DNA from: Tenodera sinensis
Lineage: Eukaryota > Arthropoda > Insecta > Mantodea > Mantidae
DNA length: 64,000 nt
Direction of reading: 5' to 3'
Assembly (NCBI GenBank): GCA_030765045.1
Contig: CM060965.1
Span: 61,532,787-61,596,786, forward strand
Positions within the stretch are counted from its first letter, which is position 1; each line of letters starts with the position of its first letter. Positions 46,591 through 57,553 of this stretch are shown here, one piece after another. The position numbers and the translations under genes were made by a program. Below the pieces are notes generated by a model. That model was not told the origin of the DNA. It saw nothing but the letters and a program-made list of their open reading frames with translations, and searched no databases.

Positions 46591-46873
46591 TAAATTTTAG
46601 TATGCTCCCATCGGGCGCCTCCCCAGGTGGCGGATAGGGGAAAGCTCATCAGATATGATGGGTACTGGGGAAATAAAATACCCAGGGCGGACCAAAGGTG
46701 AAGACCACAACGGCGGACCCGGCGGAGATAATGTGTATCGGTACGACGGGGATGGCGGAAGTGGCACCCTGCCTCTCAAGGGGTATACTTTGAGGGAAAC
46801 CGCTGCCTTGCGGGGGAGAGGGATCTCCAAAGGCTAAGGGAGAAAACCCCGAAAGAAAAACAGCCCAATCGTT

Positions 46874-49800
46874 GTGCTAATCACTCACATTGGGCTTAAC
46901 TCACTGATTCTAAGGAGAAATAGTGGCCTCGGAAATAATGGACTTTTTAGAAGACGACTGGCAAGGACACGGAATATACGAATTGGAACATGGAACATTA
47001 AAACTATAAATGGAAAAGAAGTGGAAATAATAGAGGAGATGGAAAAATATAGTTTGGAAATATTGGGGTTGAGTGAAGTTAAAAAGAAAGGTAATGGAAT
47101 GGTACAGTTAGAGAAAGGGTATGTACTGAGATATGTAGGAGTGAATATTGGAAGAAGAGCTAAAGAAGGAGTGGGAATAGTGTTGTCCGAAGAAATGGAA
47201 AAAAGAGTGGAATCTTGGGAAGCAGTAAACTCTAGGTTAGTTAGTGTCAGAATGAAATTAGAAGAAGAAAATATTACGATGGTACAAGTGTATGCACCCA
47301 CGGATGACTGTGATATTTTGGATAAGGAAGCATTTTATGTCCAACTACAAAGAATCGTGGATAAAGAAAATGATGAAGGAAGGCAAGTAATATTAATGGG
47401 AGATTTCAATGGACGGACGGGAGATAATATGGTAAAGTCACATGGATGTATGGGATTATATGGAGGAGAAAAGGTTACAAATGAAAATGGAAAGAGATTG
47501 ATTGAATTTTGTATAGAGAACCAAATGCTAATAGGAAACTCACTTTTTCAGCATAAAACTATTCATAAAATTACATATGAAGCTGAAGGAAGGGAGGGTA
47601 AAAGCATAATAGATTACTTCATATACCCAAGTGCACTCCGATATGCCTTTATGGATGTAAAGGTTATCCGAGGTGCTGAAATTGGTACAGATCATAGATT
47701 ACTGGTTGCAATAACAAGGATACAGAAATTCAGAAAAGAGAAATCCAAAAGATATGAAAAGATACAAGTAAAGAAGCTATCGGATCCAGAAAATAAAAAT
47801 CAATATAGGGAGCTAATTAAGCGAAAAATGAGTACATGGGAAATAGAAGACGATATGGAAATAAATGATATGTGGCAAAAGTTTAAGGTTGGAATTATAG
47901 AAACTGCAACAGAGGTATGTGGAAAAACGACATTGAATTTTAAAAAGAAATGTACAAACTGGTGGACAGAAGAGGTAAAAGCAAAAGTGAAAGAGAAAAA
48001 AGCAGCCTGGAGAAGATACTTAATATCTAAAGCGGAAATGGATAGAACAAACTATGTACAAAAACGAAATGAGAGTAAAATGGCCGTCAGGAAAGCAAAA
48101 CAAGCGTCATGGGAAAATTTTGGAAATGAAATTGAACATAACTTTATAGAACACAAGAAAAAATTTTGGAATATAGTTAAAGGATTGAAAGGAATACACG
48201 GAAAACCAGCAACAAACCTAAGAAACGAAGAAAATGAATTAATTATAGGCAGGAAGAATATATTAGAAGAATGGAGGAAGTACTATGGAAAGAAGTTTGG
48301 AAATACAATAACAGAGCAAAGTGAACAAAATGAGATAAGGATTGAAGAAGAAGAAGGCACTGATACAATCACGGAAGATGAAGTAACAGAGGCAATAAGG
48401 AGAATAAGAGTGGGGAAAGCGGCTGGAATTGACGAAATAGCACCTGAGTTTATAAGATATGGAGGACCAAGCATGATAAAAATATTAACAAAAATATTTA
48501 AGAGAATATGGATAAATAATAACATCCCTGAAGAATGGAAAAAGAACATTATAATACCAATACACAAAAAAGGAGATAATAAAGACTGTAATAATTATAG
48601 AGCAATATGTTTATCCTCTGTTGTATATAAATTATATACAAGAATATTAGAAAGGAAATTAAGAAATATTATAGAAGGTGAGCTGGAAGAAGAGCAAGCA
48701 GGTTTTAGACCTAATAGACAAACCCAAGATCATATTTTCACACTAAGGACAATGATTGGGAAATTAATGGATAAAAACAAACAAATATGTCTAGCATTTT
48801 TAGATCTAAAGGCAGCCTTCGATTCGGTGCCCAGAAAACATCTATGGGAAGCTCTGATAAAGAAAAACGTACCGAAACAGCTAATTACAGCAATCCAAAG
48901 TGTATATGATGGATCAAAGGGGATAGTTAGAATAGAAGGAGAAACATCTAAGGAATTTAATATGGAAAAAGGAATCAAGCAGGGAGATAGCCTCAGCCCA
49001 TTACTTTTCATTAATTTTATGGATGAAATAATAAAAATATGTAAAAGGAGGACACCAAGAACACAAATAGGATATTGGAATATGAGACTGATTCAAATAC
49101 AGTCACTGATATATGCAGACGACATAATATTAATAGCAGAAAATGAGGAAAAATTACAGAGATGCATGATAGAATGGGGAGAGGAACTCGGAAGAAAGGG
49201 AATGGAAATAAATACTAAGAAAAGTAAAGTAATGTGTATTTCAAAAGAACTTGGACAGGAAATATCTATTAAACATAAGAATGAGAAAATAGAACAGGTG
49301 GATATGTACGAGTATTTAGGAACGATCTTTACGAGTGATGGACGATGGGATGAAGAAATACTAAATAGGAAAAGGAAGGCAAATAAGATGTATTACCAAT
49401 TTAACAAAACTATCCTTGGAAAGAAAGAAGTAGCACTAAAAACAAAAATGCAGTTATATCAATCGGTATTGGTCCCTACGCTTACATATGGAATAGAAAG
49501 CATTCCACTGCAAGATAAGCAAATAAGTAAAATACAATCCAGTGAAATGAAATACTTAAGAAAAGCTGTAAATAAAACCAGGAGGGATAGGATAAGAAAT
49601 GAGAGGATCAGAGAAGAAGTAGGTCAAGGATCACTGGAGGAGAAAATCGAACAAAAACAATTGAAATGGTGGGGACATGCATTTAGAATGGCAGAGGATA
49701 GTAAAGTTAAACAGATGCTAGAAGTAAGGGTACAAGGAAGGAGAGGAGTAGGAAGACCCCGGATAATGTTTGAGGACAGAATGGAAAAGATTGGAAGGAA

Positions 49801-49891
49801 AAGGAACAAGACAATGGAAGAAATGAAGAGAATGATGAGGGATAGGAATGACTGGAGAAGATGGATTTATGGAGCCACCCCTACGCTGTAA
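46874..49891 (+). CDS. RTE-like LINE polyprotein: APE endonuclease plus reverse transcriptase
   Basis: 1005 residues without interruption. The APE-type endonuclease fills residues about 34-280: Asn41 (GTWNIK), Glu68 (LSEVK), Asp177/Asn179 (MGDFNGRTGD), IIDYF and Asp273-His274 (GTDHRLL). The reverse transcriptase spans about 480-800: FLDLKAAFD (642-650), GIKQGDSLSPLLF, YADD (747-750). The C-terminus carries KWWGHAFRM and RRGVGRPR, typical of RTE/craniofacial-development-protein-2-like elements. All catalytic residues I can judge are present, so it may be active. The ATG at 46874 is the first in frame; one near residue 56 would cut the endonuclease. This is a transposon enzyme that nicks target DNA and copies its own RNA there. 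Confidence 0.95.
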   Translation: MLITHIGLNSLILRRNSGLGNNGLFRRRLARTRNIRIGTWNIKTINGKEVEIIEEMEKYSLEILGLSEVKKKGNGMVQLEKGYVLRYVGVNIGRRAKEGVGIVLSEEMEKRVESWEAVNSRLVSVRMKLEEENITMVQVYAPTDDCDILDKEAFYVQLQRIVDKENDEGRQVILMGDFNGRTGDNMVKSHGCMGLYGGEKVTNENGKRLIEFCIENQMLIGNSLFQHKTIHKITYEAEGREGKSIIDYFIYPSALRYAFMDVKVIRGAEIGTDHRLLVAITRIQKFRKEKSKRYEKIQVKKLSDPENKNQYRELIKRKMSTWEIEDDMEINDMWQKFKVGIIETATEVCGKTTLNFKKKCTNWWTEEVKAKVKEKKAAWRRYLISKAEMDRTNYVQKRNESKMAVRKAKQASWENFGNEIEHNFIEHKKKFWNIVKGLKGIHGKPATNLRNEENELIIGRKNILEEWRKYYGKKFGNTITEQSEQNEIRIEEEEGTDTITEDEVTEAIRRIRVGKAAGIDEIAPEFIRYGGPSMIKILTKIFKRIWINNNIPEEWKKNIIIPIHKKGDNKDCNNYRAICLSSVVYKLYTRILERKLRNIIEGELEEEQAGFRPNRQTQDHIFTLRTMIGKLMDKNKQICLAFLDLKAAFDSVPRKHLWEALIKKNVPKQLITAIQSVYDGSKGIVRIEGETSKEFNMEKGIKQGDSLSPLLFINFMDEIIKICKRRTPRTQIGYWNMRLIQIQSLIYADDIILIAENEEKLQRCMIEWGEELGRKGMEINTKKSKVMCISKELGQEISIKHKNEKIEQVDMYEYLGTIFTSDGRWDEEILNRKRKANKMYYQFNKTILGKKEVALKTKMQLYQSVLVPTLTYGIESIPLQDKQISKIQSSEMKYLRKAVNKTRRDRIRNERIREEVGQGSLEEKIEQKQLKWWGHAFRMAEDSKVKQMLEVRVQGRRGVGRPRIMFEDRMEKIGRKRNKTMEEMKRMMRDRNDWRRWIYGATPTL

Positions 49892-49908
49892 AGGTAGAAG
49901 GGAAAGAG

Positions 49909-49924
49909 GAAGAAGAAGAAGAAG
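49909..49924. repeat. (GAA)n tail of the RTE-like LINE
   Basis: Short trinucleotide tail as seen in RTE elements, ending exactly at the target duplication. Confidence 0.85.
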
Positions 49925-49936
49925 AAATTTTAGTAT

Positions 49937-52089
49937 ACTGTAAGCCCGAAAGAAATCTGTAGCTTTAATTTATGTGATTTGCAGTATTATGTTATGAGTT
50001 GTGAATAACAGATCCCTTATTCAATAAAACTACACATTTTAAGTTGAAACGAAACATTAGGTTGAGTTATCAGAATTCCACTGGGCATGTATTACAAACG
50101 AACTAACGGTTATCCTGTAGAATAACAGTGTAACTACTACTCAATACTGTCTTCTGCCACAGAGGGTGAGGGCGTGGCCTGGGTCTGGAGTGTTGCCAAC
50201 CAAAGGAACACAAATGTCTGAAAATACCAACACTGCCACAAAGTAGCGATACTATTTTCACTGCAGCAATTAGCTGCTCAACAAAAGTGAAGCATGTTTA
50301 GTTTGCTCATTTCACAGAAACTGAAAACTAACAAATCTCAATGAGGCCAATTTTATTTTTACCCATGTTTTGTTTAATATTCAAGTTCTGTGCTCACACA
50401 ATGACTTTTTTTATGATTACTTTTGTACAACAAATAATTTGTTTATGCAACTTGCTAATAAAATTTTTGAGCGCAATATGATAATTGTATTTTTAAAAAT
50501 CTGAATGGAAAGGAAACACAAGGCAAAACGGGTGGTTTGATATAAAGGAATTCTTTTTTTGTTAAGGTGAATAAAAATGCATACTAATTCATACGCAACA
50601 AAGATGCTTTAATCTCTCAACTGTGCTGTTATAGATATTGCAGGGAAAATTGTATCTAGGGGTGCTTTAAACAATATAAGCAAATTTAATATTAAGTAAT
50701 AAAGGCTGCCACCCCCCCCCCCCCCAATAAAAACCATTACTTTGATACACAGATTTGTAATTGTTCAAAGAATAATTCAATATGCAATACTAAACGCCAA
50801 ACTGATAAATCACTTATGGATAGAGTACTATTACTACAAAGGGCACTAATGTCCATCCTAAATTGATCAGAAATTACACTTAACTGAATAAAGTCCCAAT
50901 GCATGAGCTTTTAAATACCTAATATAGCCAAAGAGAGAATATCCCTACTGAGCCAGTAATTGCTTATAACAGCATAATTGAACCTGTAACAGACACAAAG
51001 TTCTTAGATATAATTAATGATAAACTTTTGAACTGGAAACAGTACATATAATGCATTACATAAAAAATTAACAGAATCCACATGCAGTAAAACCTGCCTA
51101 AAACAGAATGCGATCGTTCTTGTAATATTTTTCAGTTTTCACGGGTTTCTGTGTTACAAAGGGTTGTACATATTTTGGCAAAACAAAGTTGAAAAACTAA
51201 TTGTATAGAATTAAACTGAAGGAATAACTTAAAATAAAATTCTGTAAATAAAACAGGTTCAATTGTATGTTTTGCTCTATTTTCAACTTACATGTCATAC
51301 ATAAATGTAATTTCTCCATTAGTTTCATTTCCCCCACATATCCGTCAAAGTTGGGACTACTTTACAAGAGAACACTATGCTCTCCTTTGCATCCTGCATC
51401 AGCTCCAGGAGTTCTGGAACATTCTTGGAAACTACAAATTCCTGAAGGTCATTCACAACAGATAATGCTTTTCTAAAAGTGGATATTTTTTGGCTCCCTT
51501 TCATTGGCTTTGTTGTCATCGTGGTTCATTCCTTCCATGACTTTACAACTGCTGTTTCCAGCAACAATATCTGCTGCACTTTGAATGTCTTCAGTCATGA
51601 CAAGTTCATTATCAAAGCACATAATTATGTATTAAGCATAATGAAAATCTGTCTTAGGTTATTTATGCAAATGGTTTCAGAAAAACTATTCCATTTCCAC
51701 GTTAGGCAGTTTTCCGGTTTAGAGTGTTAGTTATCATAGGAAATAGCTTCATTCCAAGATTTATTTCCCGGCTGTGCAGGTTTCCGGTATATATGGACTC
51801 CGGTTTAATCAGGCTTTGCTGTACAACCTTGGTACTAAAACACACTTGCAACCCTCTCAAACAACAAAAATTGTAAGTATATCTTCTCTTGTGCAGTCAG
51901 TACTTGTTTATGGCATAATCTTATGCAGAAATTCTAGATGTAAACAAAGCATTTATAATACAAAACAAAAATAAATATGCTCAATTTGCGAAGTAAACAC
52001 AAGTCACATTTTATACCAAATAAAATACATGCACTATCATGTCTGTTTATTTTAGAAACAGCTTTATGAATAGCAACATTAACTTCTCC
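49937..52089. other. Unassigned DNA
   Basis: No conserved exon found. A C-run lies at 50709-50725. A minus-strand ORF at 51325-51519 (64 codons, helical, Leu- and Glu-rich) vaguely recalls the C-terminus of Tigger transposases but cannot be assigned. Confidence 0.4.
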
Positions 52090-52904
52090 ACTCTAATTAG
52101 GGTTGCCAGATCTCCCGTATTTTAGCCTTATTGTACAGAAGCTCCCACATCACACATTCTGGACTATTTCTCCCGTATTTCATTCATTGGCATTAATAAT
52201 GACTTTTGAATTGGATATTTGCAAAAGTGATGCACAGTACTGAATGCAGACTACCTAACAACTCACTGCTATGCGATATATCAAACTACTGATTACTTTT
52301 TTTCCAATCTAGCAGTATTGCTTTCATTAGCAGTTGGTAGCATGCCGTTTGAGTTTAATGAACAAGAAGTGGCAAGATGTAAGGAATTTAATGAGAAGTC
52401 TCCTGAACTCATTAAAGCTGAATTGCTATACATTTTAAAACTACTTTTAGTAAGTTATTTAACCACGAGTACTGATGCTAAGCTTCTGATTCAGTGTAAA
52501 TCAAATTCCAATACATACTGATTAGATGTTTGATGTAGCTTTTTAAAACAGTGAAATAAGTAACATTACAAAATTACTATTTCGTAAATATGCTTATTAG
52601 TTTAAATGTTACTAATAAATATGTAAAACCTAGATCTGTAACAGTAAGCATACATATTCTAAAATTGATATAGTGAAAATTTGGGTGATGTTGCTGAATA
52701 TGGACTTAGCAGCCGTGTAACGCAGGGTGCCAACTTATGAGAAATGAAAGCAGCGAGCAATAGTAAAACATTTGAATGACGTTAGAATTGTGTATATGTC
52801 AATGCATAAATATGGGAATGGAGATAACCTCCAGTAATGTGCATACATATACTGGGTATATAGGTATGTATAAACTAGGTGAAATCTGCTTCCATATTAA
52901 CATT

Positions 52905-53205
52905 TTGAAACACTGTGAGTAAAAATACACTTAGGGTCATGTATTTCTCCAAATTTCACTCCTTAATTTCATGTGGAATATCCTTGTGGGGAAATAGCAG
53001 CAAAGCTATTAAAATATTCAAATTACAAAAAAGGGCCATTAGAATTATTCTCACTTTACATGCTAGTGTCAGCTGCAAACCACTCTTTAAAAATACATCT
53101 CAAGCAATTTTTAATTGAAAAATGTTATTACTCAACTGATGAGTATTTGCATTAATAAAGTATTCACTTGTATTTAACAATGTATAAGTTTAATCTACAT
53201 GCAGC
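52905..53205 (+). pseudogene. LINE reverse transcriptase C-terminal fragment (Jockey/CR1-like)
   Basis: Reads LRVMYFSKFHSLISCGISLW then GNSSKAIKIFKLQKRAIRII, the conserved block after the reverse transcriptase palm (xYFAxFHSxLxYGIxxWG, then LQKKAIRII), followed by a decayed YNTR-like end (MYKFNLH). It appears to be a different LINE from the RNase H-type tail that starts around 53205. Confidence 0.8.
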
Positions 53206-53573
53206 TAAAAGATTAGTCAACTCTGAACTCAAAAAAATTATTGCAAAATATTACTATGGAAAATCAAAGGATAAAAGATGGGAACTACCAAACATTCAAA
53301 CAGTAATTCCTGAGTATCCTCGAAAAACAGCAGTTGCAACCTTCAGGTTGATTACAGGACATGATTGTCTGGCAAAACATTTAAACAGAATTGGGATATA
53401 TTCTTCACCACTCTGTCCTCTGTGTGATCTGCAAGATGAAATGGATCGAGACCACCTTCAAATATGCCCGGCCACTTCTAGTGCCCCATCCATCAGTAAA
53501 AAATATTGGAGAGCAAGAGGATTAATGACTTCATTGTCAGAAATCCAGCATTAGCTAACAACAACATAGTATA
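53205..53573 (+). pseudogene. RNase H-type LINE 3' end with CCHC motif, longest copy
   Basis: Within an ORF at 53168-53554: a helical segment (LKKIIAKYYYGKSKDKRWEL), PRKTAVATFRLITGHDCLAK, then CPLCDLQDEMDRDHLQIC (C-x2-C-x9-H-x3-C), and a closing YWRARGLMTSL. This is the C-terminal domain found after RNase H in arthropod LINEs. It ends at TTAGCTAACAACAAC. Shorter copies lie at 32.4, 36.2 and 59.5 kb. Confidence 0.88.
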
Positions 53574-53614
53574 ATTTTTAAGTAATTATTGTTTAACTTT
53601 TATAATATAATAGC

Positions 53615-55612
53615 CAACTGGGATAGATGGGATCCCAACAGAGTTCCTTAAGGAATGGTGTACTGAAAAAAATAGAGTCAAGGTTCTTGTAGACTTATTC
53701 AATCAAATTAAAGAGAAGGGTTATATACCGAAAAAGTGGGGGAAAGCAATCATACATCCAATATACAAAGGTAAGGGTAGTGTCGACAAACCAAACAACT
53801 ATAGAGGTATTGCTTTATTATCAAATGTAGGGAAAATTTTTACTGGAATTATGGCAAGTAGGTTACAAACGTGGGTTGAGAAATTTAATATTCTCTCGGA
53901 ATTTCAGATGGGGTTTAGAAGAGGGAGAACAGTTGATAATCTATTTATTATAAAGACGTTGGTAGATAAATATTTGAAAGTTAAAAGAGGAAAGTTGTAT
54001 ATGGCTTTTGTTGATTTAGAAAAAGCATATGATCGAATTGAGCTTCATTTGTTATGGCACAAACTGTTGAGTAAAGGAGTGAGTGAACAAATGGTGAAAA
54101 CTCTAAAAGCATTATATAAAGACAATACCTTTTGTATAAGAGTGGAGGAGGGAGTTGTAACAAGAGAAATCCAACAAGAGAAAGGCCTTAGGCAAGGATG
54201 TAAGTTGAGTCCGGTTCTTTTTAATCTTTATATTGATGATGTATTAATGGATATTGGGAGAAATAATAACTTTATGCCTGTTATTAATAACATACAGATT
54301 CCAGGACTACTTTTTGCAGATGATCTAGTTGTAGGTTCAATCACAGTGAATGGCTTAAATCAGTCCTTACAAGTATTAAATAATTACTGTAAAGAATGGA
54401 GCCTAAAAGTGAACCAGGACAAGACACAGATCATAGTTTTTAAAAAAGGAGGGAAATTGAGCAAATATGAAAAATGGAGGAATGAAAATAAAAAAGAGTA
54501 TAGGGTAGTGAGAGAATGCATGTATCTAGGAGTGAAGTTAGATAGTAGTGGTAATTGGGAAAAACAAAAGAAATTTGCATTAGCAAAAGGAAAAGGGGCT
54601 TTATCAGCAACCAGAAACTGCAAATACAAAGTACCTAATATAAATGTTAAATGGTTAGAAAATGTATACAATATGGTAGTTGAAGCAAAGATGTTATATG
54701 GGACAGAAGTATGGGGATTAGGAGGAGGTTGGGAAGTCATAGATGAGGTGCATAGAACTTTCTGCAAAGAATTGCTTGGATTACCAAATGCAACTGTTAG
54801 GCAGGTAGCACAAATAGAACTGGGAAGGGTAACAAGTAAGGGGAAGATTATGGAGAGGGCACTGAAATACTGGTTTAGAATATTGAATTTGGAAGAAAGG
54901 AACCTGTTGAAACAGTGCCTACTATATCAAGAAAAAAGCCTAAAGAATAAGGGTTGGGCAGACTGTCTCAGAAATAACTTGGAAAGTAGTGGTTTAGGGG
55001 AAGTATGGAGGAATAGAGAAAATAATATACACAATTTTTGGAAACTGGCAAGAAAAAGATTTGACGATATAGAAATACAAAACATATTTAGTGAGATAGC
55101 TGAAAAGAGATCCTTAATTTTTTATGTACAAATGAAAAACTCTTGGGGTAGGGAGAAGTATATAGACGTGACAGATAAAGAGGAGCGAGAAGGCATTGCA
55201 TGGATGAAAGCAGGAGTATGGAGATTAAAGGGTCTAAGGAAGGGCATTCCTCAAAACCAATGTCCTATATGTGGTGGAAATGAAGACATAGAACATATAA
55301 TATTTAAATGTATTGGGACTGAAGGTTGGAGAAAAGAATATATTAATAAGAAATGGTCGAATATGAATAGAAATAGATCTATAGTTGAAATGCTTCATAA
55401 AGACAGTAAGAGGGTAGGAAGATTTTTACATAAGGTGAAAAATAAATGGATCTGGACAGTAAATAGAGTTGAACAATAAGATATAAGTGATAGAATAAGT
55501 TAGAATTAAGGAATTATTGTAGAATAAGAATATGACTGGCAATGAGCCAGGGCTGAACACCGGTCATATTCACATGTATATAGCTTAGTAAATAAATAAA
55601 TAAATAAATAAA
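53615..55612 (+). mobile_element. 2A LINE, second copy, 5' truncated, exact 11 bp target duplication
   Basis: Flanked by aatataatagc (53604-53614, 55613-55623). It starts at the position equal to about 37355 of the first copy and is nearly identical from there to the same 3' end and (AAAT)n tail. Only a handful of substitutions and one 3 bp difference (an extra AGG in the first copy near 37668) separate them, so both are young. Confidence 0.96.
53851..55479 (+). CDS. 2A LINE reverse transcriptase, truncated copy
   Basis: 542 codons open to the same stop as the first copy; the homologous frame in fact extends upstream to about 53615 without an ATG. AFVDLEKAYD, GLRQGCKLSPVLF, FADD and the CCHC motif are intact (CPICGGNEDIEHIIFKC, Lys for Asn). 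It lacks the 2A segment and the first part of the reverse transcriptase, so it is a dead-on-arrival copy kept open only because it is recent. Confidence 0.9.
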   Translation: MASRLQTWVEKFNILSEFQMGFRRGRTVDNLFIIKTLVDKYLKVKRGKLYMAFVDLEKAYDRIELHLLWHKLLSKGVSEQMVKTLKALYKDNTFCIRVEEGVVTREIQQEKGLRQGCKLSPVLFNLYIDDVLMDIGRNNNFMPVINNIQIPGLLFADDLVVGSITVNGLNQSLQVLNNYCKEWSLKVNQDKTQIIVFKKGGKLSKYEKWRNENKKEYRVVRECMYLGVKLDSSGNWEKQKKFALAKGKGALSATRNCKYKVPNINVKWLENVYNMVVEAKMLYGTEVWGLGGGWEVIDEVHRTFCKELLGLPNATVRQVAQIELGRVTSKGKIMERALKYWFRILNLEERNLLKQCLLYQEKSLKNKGWADCLRNNLESSGLGEVWRNRENNIHNFWKLARKRFDDIEIQNIFSEIAEKRSLIFYVQMKNSWGREKYIDVTDKEEREGIAWMKAGVWRLKGLRKGIPQNQCPICGGNEDIEHIIFKCIGTEGWRKEYINKKWSNMNRNRSIVEMLHKDSKRVGRFLHKVKNKWIWTVNRVEQ

Positions 55613-55623
55613 AATATAATAGC

Positions 55624-56545
55624 ACTTTTAAAATACTGGATGAATCCACAACATGTATATGTTAAATTGAATGAATACAATTGAATTGAATATGTGACGT
55701 AGATTCAAAGTGGAAAACTATTCTCGTTCAAAATGACAAATTTTGGGTAACTAGAAGGTGGGAAATTATTTTGCTTATGCACACGTTCCTCAATTCAACC
55801 CAAAAGATCCTGCAAATGTAACATGAGCACCACAATTACAGAACAAATGAGGATCCCTTCATATTACGATGAAACAAATTAATTTATGAATTACATAACT
55901 TGAAATAACTATGAAATCATAAGCTCATGCAGCTGTGCAGCAGGTAGATAACCTTAAATGTGAATACACATTCTTTATACGTAAAACCAGTTCTACGTAA
56001 TCCACATTTATACATAAATTGTTGTATGTCCTGGCAAAATGTAGTTTAGAAACGTGATATATGCAATGCATTTATATGCAATTCATGTCACAAGTATTAC
56101 ATTTCAGTGAAATACAACTGAGTTTTACGTAATTATGAGCACACGGTATATGTTATCTTAAAAGAAACTCGAGGCATATTTTCCTTATCTTAGTTGACAA
56201 AGAACCAACCTGAGTGAGCAGCTTTCAGCACAACAATATCGTAGCAACAAACGATAAGAAAACACAAACATTTTCGGTATCTGGTGTTTTTTGAACAGTG
56301 GTTTTGTCTTTCAGTTCTCAGTAACTTTTAATCAGTCATAGAGAACAGAAAAAGTAAATCTAGATTAGAAAGTAAAATTCATACAAGAAGTGGAACCTAA
56401 TCCACACAAAACAAAAACTGAAATTGCTCCAGACTTAGGAATTGCTTATACCACACTATGTACACTCATTAGTAACAAAATTAGGTATATGAGCTTAATG
56501 CAAGAAAAGTGAAACAAGTGGCTGATTTCTTTAAAGGAGGATAAA
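55624..56545. other. Unassigned DNA
   Basis: No domain recognised; AT-rich. Confidence 0.45.
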
Positions 56546-56557
56546 GTTCAAAATAAT

Positions 56558-56730
56558 GTAATTATTATTTATTTATGCCAACAAACTTACTGTTGGTGTT
56601 TTTAAACATACAAGCCGTGTGTGGGCAATGTTTGAGAGGTAGAACTGGAACTTAAAAATTCAATGCCACAGCTGGGATATGAACCACAGATCTGTGGCAT
56701 TGAATTTTTAAGTTCCAGTTATACCTCTCA
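56558..56730 (-). mobile_element. Foldback tRNA-like retroposon, copy 3 (short)
   Basis: Flanked by exact ttcaaaataat (56547-56557, 56731-56741). It has the family ends (ATTTATTTATGCCAAC left, ACCTCT right). The central tRNA-like part is deleted, leaving a hairpin of about 35 nt arms (AGGTAGAACTGGAACTTAAA through to GCCACAG, and the complement). Confidence 0.9.
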
Positions 56731-57553
56731 TTCAAAATAATATTTTCTTCATACATATGTATGTTTTTAAAATGTTACACATGTAGGCCCATGGTAGTGC
56801 TTTTTTGGGAAAAAAAGTAATGCATTATCAAAATCTCAGTTGTAAGTAATTTTGAGTTACAAGTAATTTCTCTTCCCCTTGATATACGCATAAATCCAGT
56901 TCCACTGTGTATTCATAAATATCAAAGAAATACAAAGTGGCATTTTAAACAGTATAACCTGAAACCACTGTGAAATCATAAGCTCATAAAATTGTGGATA
57001 ACTTACGGTAGATAATCATAAAATATGAATATATTTAATAGTTTACATTCATGAAACGAACACAAAGTTTTAAGATGTGGTAGGTGATTAACAAATGGAA
57101 TGTTTTAAGCATTGTATTCTACTGGAAATAATGGTCACAAATTACTAGTGATTTCGATGTTATTTCAAATGCGGATTTCCGTTAAAAATTGACAGCTAAA
57201 AGGAATGAGAAGGGGGGGGGGAATACTTAGTAAAACTTTCTGCTAAAGTTATGTCTCCTTTATTTACACTATTCTGCTATTTAGTTTGCACTTCTAATCC
57301 ATTGTTTCAGTCTTAGATGGCCCCTCCATTCCGTTACCCATGCTCCTCTCTGATTTGTAGTTGTCAACCTCTCTGATTCATAGTTGTCAACCTCTCTGTT
57401 CCATAGGTATTTCTTCACGTCAGGCTGGCATGGTTTTACAACATTGTGCATCAAGAACCCTGTTGACATATCAACAATATGTTCAGGTGTTAAGGAAACA
57501 TTTTTAAATCTCCCTGATTTTTAGCTTGAAAACCTTGCAACCCTAACTGTAAT

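Larger units (their letters stand above)
46604..49924 (+). mobile_element. RTE-like LINE, apparently full length, perfect 12 bp target duplication
   Basis: Flanked by aaattttagtat (46592-46603 and 49925-49936). A GC-rich 5' UTR of about 270 bp precedes one ORF of 1005 codons, and the 3' end is a (GAA)n tail directly after a very short UTR. The exact duplication and intact ORF indicate a recent insertion. It lies upstream of the PHF5A central exon, antisense to the gene. Confidence 0.96.
52098..57545. mobile_element. Probable hAT-type shell hosting nested LINEs
   Basis: Ends TAGGGTTGC (left) and its complement (right), flanked by actctaat (52090-52097) and actgtaat (57546-57553), 7 of 8 identical. 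Both ends also share a TCTCCC(G/T)-ATTTTTAGC-like block in direct orientation. The interior holds LINE fragments (52910-53562) and the second 2A LINE. No hAT transposase motif was recognised, and the short ends leave some doubt. Confidence 0.45.

Noticed and set aside
51325..51519. Tigger transposase C-terminal fragment
   Set aside because: Similarity is only a vague helical pattern, and the orientation is opposite to the N-terminal fragment at 46495.
57340..57415. Short tandem repeat of a TAGTTGTCAACCTCTCTG unit
   Set aside because: Only two to three imperfect units of about 26 bp; too little to call a satellite.
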